32,500 bases of DNA from Prorocentrum cordatum (Eukaryota > Sar > Dinophyceae > Prorocentrales > Prorocentraceae). The stretch lies in the NCBI GenBank assembly GCA_963575745.1, contig CAUYUJ010004969.1, positions 260,997-293,496 of the forward strand, read 5' to 3'. Every line of letters starts with the position of its first letter. Positions within the stretch are counted from its first letter, which is position 1. The position numbers and the translations under genes are program-made. Below the pieces are notes generated by a model. It did not search any database. It was not told where the DNA came from and saw only the letters and a program-made list of their open reading frames with translations. Of this stretch, positions 25,511 through 32,500 are shown in pieces.

Positions 25511-26015
25511 CACAGATACGTATGATATTGCCACTCGATGTCGTACCGCTTGAACCAACGTGATCCGAATGAATATGCACCGTGGGCCGAACAGGCTCGA
25601 GCCAATGACTTGAGGCTCAGTGGTTTCGAACCGCAATCCAAGTTCTCTTGAAGGATCAGTGAACAACGCCACCGGCACCACCAGGGTGAAGGAACGGAAG
25701 CAATTCATAATGGTTTGTGATATTGCCTTTTCGGTCGTCTTGCCCGGTGTGCACACCCAACCACCATCTCGGGGATGCTCAGTTGTATTTGATGAATATC
25801 TTGGTCTCCATTCTCGTACTTCCGACACAATTTTCCGAGATTCCAGATAATTTCCGAACACCAGCCAAAACCCTCCAAGACCTCTGTAAGCATTCTGTAC
25901 TCTCCGGAAACCTTTGCCCAACGCCCTCCTCCTTCGCCATCCCCCTTCCTTACAAATGGCCCCCCGAACTACCAAACGTGCTCGTAGGCCGCTGAGCGCC
26001 TCGCTCGAGAGATCT
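25511..26015. other. 5' flank of the epoxide hydrolase; no feature seen
   Basis: Non-repetitive sequence. The minus frame stays open upstream of the ATG but shows no family similarity. No promoter motif or spliced-leader acceptor can be assigned with confidence. Confidence 0.3.
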
Positions 26016-26173
26016 TAGCACATGTCGCAAGTTGTTACCATGAAGCCTCCAAGAACACCAGCGGTTTCCAAGATGGAGGGCCCGTAGTCTCCAAAATGTG
26101 GCTCTTGCCTTTTAGCGTCGCGCTCACTCGTCTGACTGCACGGTCTCCTGGGGCCGTAGGCGGTAGGCGACAA

Positions 26174-26517
26174 GAGGAGGAGGAGAAGGAGGAGGAGGAG
26201 GAGGAGGAGGAGGAGGAGGGGGAGGGGGAGGCAGAGGAGGAGGAGGAGGAGGAGGAGGAGGAGGAGGAGGAGGAGGTGGAGGAGGCGGAGAAGGAGGAAG
26301 AGGAGGAGGTGGTGGAGGATGAGGAGGAGGAGGGGAGGAGGGGGAGGAGGTGGAGGAGGAGGAGGAGGTGGAGGAGTGGGAGGAGGAGGAGGAGGAGGAG
26401 GAGGAGGAGGAGGAGGAGGAGGTGGATGATGATGATGATGATGACGATGTGATGATGATGATTGATGATGATGATGATGATGCTGGATGATGGTGGTGTG
26501 ATGATGAAGACGATGAT

Positions 26518-26565
<48 letters not shown>

Positions 26566-27302
26566 GATGATGATGATGATGATGATGATGCGATGAGGAG
26601 GAGGAGGAGGGGCGGAGGAGGCGAGGAGGAGGAGGAGGACGGGGAGGAGGAGGTGGAGGAGGGGGAGGAGGAGGAGGAGGAGGAGGAGGAGGAGAGGGGG
26701 AGGAGGAGGATGAGAATGGGGGAGGAGGAGTGGAGGAGGAGGGGGAGGGGAGGAGATGGAGGAGGAGGGATGAGGAGGAGGAGGGAGGATGAGGAGGAGG
26801 AGGGACGAGGAGGAGGAGGAGGAGGAGGAGGAGGAGGAGGAGGAGGAGGGAGGAGGTGGAGGGTGAGAGGAGATAGAGGAGGGGGAGAGGAGGAGGAGGA
26901 GGAGGAGGAGGAGGAGGAGGAGGAGGAGGAGGAGAGGAGGAGGAGGAGGAGGAGGAGGAGGAGGAGGAGGAGGGAGGAGGAGGAGGAGGAGGAGGAGGAG
27001 GAGTGAGGAGGAGGAGGAGAGGAGGAGGAGGAGGGGAGGAGGAGGAGGAGAGAGGAGGAGGAGGTGGAGAGGCAGGAGCAGGAGGAGAGGAGGAGGAGGA
27101 GGAGGAGGAGGAGGAGGAGGAGGATGAGGAGGAGGAGGGGGAGGAAGACGAGTCTCGGCAAGGGGGGCCTCGCTGCAGTCGAGGAGGAGGGGGGGAAGAG
27201 GAGGAGAGGGAGGAGGGGGAGGAGGAGGGGGAGGAGGAGAAGCAGGAGGAGGCGGGGGAGGAGGAGGCGAGGGAGGAGGAGGAGGAGGAGGAGGAGGAGG
27301 GG
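26174..27302. repeat. Polypurine (GAG)n block with central (GAT)n, about 1.1 kb
   Basis: The plus strand is almost purely G and A in GAG/GGA triplets from 26174 to 27302. The exceptions are a (GAT)n segment (26425-26592) and a short unique patch (27150-27185). Very long open frames on both strands are artefacts of the triplet repeat. Confidence 0.9.
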
Positions 27303-27317
27303 GCAAACACGGCATCA

Positions 27318-27505
27318 TCATGTAAAAAATTGGCGCTCCGCGCGGATTTCTTGGATCCGCGCTGGGCCCCAAGATGGCTCAAGAGAGCTCAAGAGGGCCC
27401 AAGAGGGCCCAAGAAGAGAAGAAACAACGGCATAACCATAAACTTCTGGCGCTCCGCGAAGATTTTCTTGGATCCGCGCGGAGCGCCACACATTTAGATG
27501 TATAT
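27318..27505. mobile_element. Family-3-related element
   Basis: TTGGCGCTCCGCGCGGATTT at 27330 is matched by the inverse arm ending GCGCGGAGCGCCACACATTTA, with a further direct copy of the arm at 27440. The AAGAGGGCC words of the dispersed minisatellite fill the interior. Confidence 0.45.
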
Positions 27506-27736
27506 GCCGTTTTTTCTTCTTCGATTCAGGGCCATCGCCAGAGAGAAGGCTCTGCAGCGGTCTCGCCCGAGTCGAGGCACACCCCCCGACACTGCAACAG
27601 GAGGGAGGGGCCTTCCCCCCGTTCCTCCTCGTCCTCCTGCTCCGACGACGGCGGCCATGGAAGCACCGCTGGCGAGAGAGAGAGAGAGAGAGGGGGAACA
27701 AAAAGAAGAGAGCGACGACGACCACGAGTTGGCGGC
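27506..27736. other. No gene seen
   Basis: Mixed GC-rich sequence with a (GA)n run at 27675-27692. No recognisable frame. Confidence 0.3.
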
Positions 27737-27880
27737 GCGCACAAGGGGGTGGAGGGAGGGGGAGGGCTTCTTAGAGGGAGGCTGCTTCTTAGAAGGCGCC
27801 GGCCGTACATCTATAGAGAAGGTCCGCGCCTTCTAGGAAGCAGGGGTGCTTCTAAGAAGCCCTCCCCCTTCCCTCTGCGC
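27737..27880. mobile_element. Family-4 foldback element, complete
   Basis: TIRs and inner hairpin as in the other copies, slightly shorter on the right arm. It lies outside the 400-bp array. Confidence 0.65.
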
Positions 27881-28090
27881 GTGGCTGAACGACGACGCCG
27901 ACGACGCCGACGGCTCCGGCAGCGACGGCGGCGGCAGCGGCGACGACGACGGCCGGCCCAGCTCCATCCGGGCGCGGCGGCCCTCACGACGGCCGCGAGG
28001 CCGCGGCCCCGCGGCGGCGGGGCGGGCTGGGAGCCCTGTGGCTGCTTGGGCGGCGCGGTGAGGCGAGGAAGAACTGCTCAACAGAAGGGG

Positions 28091-28460
28091 TGGAGGCGGA
28101 GGAGGAGGAGGAGGAGGCGGAGGAGGAGGCGGAGGAGGAGGAAGGAGGAGGAGGAGGAGGAGGAGAGGAGGAGGGGGGAGGAGGAGGAGGAGGAGGAGGC
28201 GGAGGAGGGGAGGAGGAGGCGGAGGAGGCGGAGGCGGAGGAGGAGGAGGAGGAGGAGGAGGAGGAGGAGGAGGGAGGACGGGAGGGAGGGAGGGAGGGAG
28301 ATGAAGAGGAGGAGGAGGAGGGAGGAGGAGGAGGAGGAGGAGGTGAGGAGGAGGGGAGGAGGAGGAGGAGGAGGAGGAGGAGGGAGGAGGAGGAGGGAGG
28401 AAGGCAAGGAGGAGGAGGAGGAGGAGGAGGAGGAGGAGGAGGAGGAGGAGGAGGGAGGGA
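28091..28460. repeat. (GGA)n block
   Basis: About 370 bp of GAG, GCG and GGA triplets, purine-rich on the plus strand. Confidence 0.9.
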
Positions 28461-29816
28461 GGCAAAGAGGAGGGGGAGGCGCAGGAGGATGAGGGGATGG
28501 GGCGGGGGCACGGGGAAGCGGAGCGAAGCGAACGCCGGGGAGCGGGGGAGCGGGGGAGGCGGGGGCGCGGGATGCGCGCGCTCCTCCAAGGAGCTCGCCC
28601 GTGCCCATGAGGGGGCGCGGGGAGGCAAGGTGGGAGCAAGGCAGGAGTTCTCTGTATCTGCTTTGGTTCAAGACTTTTCTGGGGACTCTGATCCCGAGAA
28701 GAGCTCAAGACGGCCCAAGATTGCCCCGAATATGGCCTCCAAGACGGCCAAGCTGGCCTCCAAGATGATGCGTCCAAGACGGCCAAGAAGGCCTCCAAGA
28801 CAGCGAAGATGGCCCTAAGATGCACCCGACACGGTCCCAGATGCCCACCCCCCGCGGCCAGATGGTATCAGCCTGTCCGCTTCCATAGCAATCGCGCAAG
28901 CACAGCCTTGGCGCAGACCAGCCCACGACGAACGCCCATGCTTCCCAGTGCCCAAAATGTGGACGCAAGAAGAACCCTTCGTGGCAGAAGCGGTGCCTCA
29001 TCAGCAGAGGGCGCGCCCGGCCTTTTTTTCCTCTGCGGGCCGAGGAGGCGGAACCAGTCAGCAACGTTTAGCTTGAGACACCTTGAGTATTCTCGCGGTC
29101 GTGGACCGCGACCCTGCCATGCCGCCGCCAGCCCAAGCAGGAGACGCACTGACCGCTGGGCACTGTCGCCCACATGAGAAAAGCGCCACGCGAGCATGCG
29201 GGCGCAAACGGCCGCCACGTCGTGCATCAACGCCCAGCCGCTTCGCGTCCCCTGCCAGCTGCCGCAAGCAGCCTACGCCCACAGTTGGGCCACGCGCGCA
29301 TCCAGCCAACGGTTAGGCACCAGGACGTTGCCGCGAGAGCCGCTGGGGAAGCAAGCAGGATTCACTCCGCATTCAGGAGTCGAAAGCATATGCATGGAGG
29401 CAAAAACGAGCTCACCGTTGAGCTATGAGCGGTATGCCTCGTGCTGCCCTAGCAGGCAACGCGAGAAAACATAAGAGCCAGCAGTGGCTGCAGCCTCGCG
29501 TGCCCGCGCGCGGAGAGCGCGCGCCAGGGGCAAAACGTTGGACTCTATCTGACCACAGAAGAGCCAGCAGAGGCGGCGACGGTTTAGCCACAGATAAAGC
29601 ACAACGGATGCCTTAGCCCGCGTTGGCATCCTTCGATGCCGTTTTACGGGCCTGCACTCTCGCGAGCAAAGCCGCCCTCCTCTCGTTCTGGGGGAGGGCG
29701 GAGAGGCCTGCGTGCTGCTGCGACGACGCGGGCCTGGACGCATCAAGAGGCGGTGGCGTCTGCGCAGCGTGGCGTGACAATTCGCGCCCCGCCTAGACGA
29801 GCGGGGCGTCCTCTCG
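28461..29816. other. Mostly unique sequence, no gene recognised
   Basis: 28700-28815 is a CCAAGACGGCC minisatellite. 28830-29640 is the least repetitive stretch on this side. A plus-strand CPKCGRKKNPSWQKRC (about 28949) has four-cysteine-like spacing in a short frame only. No family or splice context could be assigned. Confidence 0.3.
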
Positions 29817-29898
29817 GAGGCGGAGGAGGGGGAGGAAGAGGGGGAGGAGGAAGAGGGGGAGGAGGAGGAGGAGGAGGAGGAGGAGGAGGAGGAGGAGG
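29817..29898. repeat. (GGA)n microsatellite
   Basis: Short GAG tract bordering the decapeptide-repeat gene on its 3' side. Confidence 0.9.
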
Positions 29899-29944
29899 TT
29901 CCTATAATGGGGATGGAGGCCTGACGTTGCGATGGCAGAATGCC

Positions 29945-31041
29945 CGCGGCGCCCACCTGCGGCGCGGGCGCCTCCAGACATCCGACGAAGACGACGGCCC
30001 ACTCCAGGCGCGCGAAGATCACGACGGCCACCTCCGGGCACTCGGAGCTGGCGAGCTCCAGGCTCGCGAGGAGGACGACGGCCACCTCCAGGAGCACGAA
30101 GAACACGATGGCCACTCGAACGCCCTTGAACGCCTCCAGGCCCTTGATCGTCACCAGGCCCTCGCCCGCGCCGAGGCCCCCTGTCGCGTCCAGGCCCGGG
30201 GATCACGAAGGGCACCTCCGCGCGCCCGGAGCCGACGGCTGTCACCTCCAACTTCATCAGGGAGCTGGGGGGGCCCAGGCGGCGGTCCACCGTGTGCGCG
30301 ATCCTTCCCAGGCGCACGACAAAGACGACGGTCATCTCTGAGCACGCGAGAACATTGATGGTCACCTCCAGGCACACGAAGATCACGATGGTCACCTCCA
30401 GGCCCTGGAACGCCGACGGACGCATCGAGGCCCTTGACCACCGCCAGGCCCTGGATCCCCTCCAGGCCCACTACGGCATCCAGGCCTAGGATCACGGCCA
30501 TCAACTTCTCGCACTCGATCGTGTCGATGGATTCCTCCATGCGCTCGTAGATGCCGACGGGCACCTCCAGGCACAAGAAGGTCGGGGCGGTCACCTCCAT
30601 GCGCTCGCATAACATGTCGGTCACCTTCAGGCGCTCGCAGATCACGCCGTTCACTTCCAGGTAGTCGGTGATGACGGCGCTCACCTCCAGGTCCTGGAGC
30701 ACTTCGAGGCCCTAAATCACCACCGGGGCCTCAATCGCATCCAGGTTCACGATCGCGGGCGAGTCCTGCGCGGCAAACGCCTCAGAGCGCCAGCTGACGA
30801 CATCGGCATCGACACGTACCACGAACAGGGCGCCGTCGGAGTTCAGCTTCGCACCCCCGGTGAACTCGCCACTCATCAGCACCACCGAACTCCCATGGCT
30901 CGCAGGGACTGCTGGCGTTTCGAAGAAGATCCCTGCAAGGCCCGAGAAACGCTCGAGCCCGAAACGCCTGCGCGCCTGGCTTGTGGCACCGAGAGAGGTC
31001 TGGAGGAATGATGGGTGCGGGGGGGGAGCGAAAGTCGGCAA
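29945..31041 (-). pseudogene. Gene remnant with 10-residue LEVxxVI repeats
   Basis: The minus strand first reads non-repetitive sequence (SSVVLMSGEFTGGAKLNSDG and ALFVVRVDADVVSWRS). It then enters many units of 10 residues such as LEVSAVITDY, LEVNGVICER, LKVTDMLCER, LEVTIVIFVC and LEVTINVLAC. The alternating hydrophobic pattern suggests a beta-solenoid fold. One in-frame TAG (30714-30712) and two single-base shifts (about 30405-30412 and 30195-30201, the second at CCCCGGG) interrupt it. The pattern resumes in the new frame each time. The upstream unique sequence shares frame with the first repeats, which favours this strand. I recognise no named family. Assembly errors could explain the breaks. 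Confidence 0.5.
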
Positions 31042-31692
31042 AGGGTCACTGCACCGACCTTGCAGACGTGCTGTAATGGACTTTTGCGTGGGTTCCTGTC
31101 AATGCAAAACCCCGAAAGGGCGAGTGAAAAACGAAGTGAGTTTCGTGTCTTCAGTTCTGGCCCCCCAAAAAAACCGCACGAAATTCACCTCGAAATCCGG
31201 AACGAACTTTTCCAGGGCACTCCGGGCCCATTCTATCGTTTTGCGAACGAAAGTCAGCAAATGGGGGTGGAGCATGGGCAAAGCAACGAGTACGGCAAGT
31301 TCGTGGATCGTTCTAGTCTTGAGAGCGATCGGCGGTTATTCGATCGCCAGATTTTTCACACTGGCCGATCCTTTTTTCCCTGCAACACATCCAATCTTGT
31401 ATGCCTGAGGTGATCCAGCAAGGCGGCAGTGCCAAGCACCAGGTAATTACGCGTGGTCCGAAGAACAACTCCTCCCTGCCGCACGAAACCCCAAATCCGT
31501 GCAGCCAACCAGAGTGAACCGACTCATGCTTTCACAGTGCGCCGTTGAGCGGGCCAAGCTCCGTCCCACAAGAACGCGCCGCCGCCCTGGCATAAGCCGT
31601 ACTGGCCGATTCTGGACCACTGGCAACGCTCAATCTATCTCGAACGCCTGCGGCGGGGTCGCCGCTGCCGTACGATGAAGGGTCCGCAGAGG
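31042..31692. other. No gene seen
   Basis: Mixed, non-repetitive sequence. Plus-strand frames up to 180 residues show no recognisable motif. Confidence 0.3.
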
Positions 31693-31911
31693 CCTCCTAG
31701 ATGAGGTCGGCGTAGGTGGGGTCGGAGGCTCGCGCCGCATCGCCGATACATGGGCGGTGTGTCGGCGACGTATCGGCGATGCATCGGCGATGCAGCGTCG
31801 ACATCGGCGGTGCATCGGCGACGTCGACGTGAGGCAGATCGGGTTCCACATCGAGCCGCATCACCGACGCCTCGGCGATGCGGCGCGATCCTCCAACCCC
31901 ATCTTAGAAGA
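31693..31911. mobile_element. Family-6 foldback element, second copy
   Basis: It begins CCTCCTAGATG and ends CATCTTAGAAG (one arm diverged), with the same palindromic CATCGGCGATGC interior and CCACATCGAGCCGCATC segment as 1487-1700. Confidence 0.6.
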
Positions 31912-32042
31912 CCAGAACCATACACACTGGGCTTGACCTCGTCGAAGACGAACAAGGCGAGAAATAACAAATGGCAATCGTGCCCCCGCTCTCCAAAGAT
32001 CCGGTGCCGAGGGCCGGGGGCTGGGGGCAGGCCAGAGGAGGT

Positions 32043-32235
32043 GGGACGAACGACGACCACCACGACGACGACGATGGCAACGGCAACGACAACGACGACG
32101 ACGAAGACGACGATGACGACGACGAGGACGAAGGACGACGACAATGACGAGGACGACAGTGACGACGACGACGAGGACGACGAAGACGACGATGAGGACG
32201 ACGACGACGAAGGACGACGACGACGACGACGGTGA
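32043..32235. repeat. (GAC)n microsatellite
   Basis: Imperfect ACG/GAC triplets with GAG interruptions over about 190 bp. Confidence 0.9.
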
Positions 32236-32403
32236 CGACGGCGAGCACGGCACCGAGTCCCCGCGGCCGAGGTTCCCAACACAGCTGCGCGAAAGAGAGC
32301 GAAGGCTTCGCGGGCTGGGGCGAGGCCCCATGGGGTCAGGGCGAGGCTCGGGGGCCGGGGGCTCGACCACCACGGCCACGACGGGCGAAGTAGTGGAAGT
32401 GAA

Positions 32404-32500
32404 AAGGAGGAGGAGGAGGAGGAGGAGGAGGAGGAGGAAGAGGAGGAGGAGAAGCAGGAGAAGGAGGAGGAGGAGGAGGAGGAGGAGGAGGAGGGAAGGA
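32404..32500. repeat. (GAG)n microsatellite running off the window
   Basis: GGA triplets with a few AAG interruptions up to the right edge. Confidence 0.9.

Noticed and set aside
26015-27382. Very long open frames of Ser, Leu, Pro and His on the minus strand and Glu/Arg on the plus strand
   Set aside because: Any frame through (GAG)n and (GAT)n stays open. Composition changes only with the triplet and no domain is present. The same applies to frames at 4895-5998, 9160-9923, 10291-11286, 13637-14785, 15807-17484 and 27833-28825.
28949-28996. CPKCG...WQKRC as a zinc-binding domain gene on the plus strand
   Set aside because: A single short motif in a frame that stops soon after, with no supporting exon or family match.
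29636-30358. Plus-strand frame with DGHLQ-type repeats as the coding sense of the decapeptide array
   Set aside because: It opens inside the (GGA)n-bordered repeat and has no non-repetitive coding-like flank. The minus strand joins unique sequence in frame. Not excluded, only less likely.

Overview
The window looks like nuclear DNA of a repeat-rich protist, most plausibly a dinoflagellate. This is inferred, not proven. The evidence is GC-rich sequence, no operons, short exons lost among kilobases of repeats, LINE retroelements with a FADD box, and small terminal-inverted-repeat (TIR) elements that behave like introners. Most long open frames are translations of (GAG)n, (GAT)n or (GAC)n tracts and are not genes.

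Two host genes are recognisable, both on the minus strand. The first is a ribonuclease T2 family gene at 1-1438, which runs off the left edge. It carries both T2 active-site motifs, HGLWPQ and HEWSSHGVC, in one exon. The second is an epoxide hydrolase spread over about 15 kb (25510 down to 10291). I can place five exons: the N-terminal domain with HGWPG, the APSIPGFGWS segment, the GGDWG nucleophile, the GLNDSPAG cap region, and the GGHFFAFEQPD histidine exon. At least one cap-domain exon is not located. Its introns hold a LINE relic, satellites and many TIR elements. A third minus-strand gene, at about 29945-31041, encodes 10-residue LEVxxVI repeats and is broken by a stop and two frameshifts. 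Two weaker coding remnants lie at 3000-3805 and 4607-5160.

Mobile DNA dominates. A 5'-truncated LINE (6463-8484) keeps its poly-A tail and a 21-bp target duplication. A second LINE relic (RNase H end plus zinc-binding tail) lies at 14871-15900. At least eight distinct TIR or foldback families are present, some nested, and two insertions can be checked against an empty copy inside the window.

The most interesting system is TIR family 1, which starts TTAAGTCGGG and has 8-bp target duplications. In the minus (sense) strand of the RNase T2 gene, the element end supplies a GT donor (TTAA|GTCGGG). The duplicated target supplies the CAG acceptor. Removing the resulting GT-AG intron keeps the reading frame and adds exactly two codons. 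The same arithmetic works at a second insertion (3126-3423) and fits a third (4793-4986). This is the expected signature of an introner, a DNA transposon that makes introns.

The rest is satellite DNA: tandem arrays of about 82, 42, 14 and 400 bp, a higher-order (GAT)n array, and a polypurine block of about 1.1 kb.
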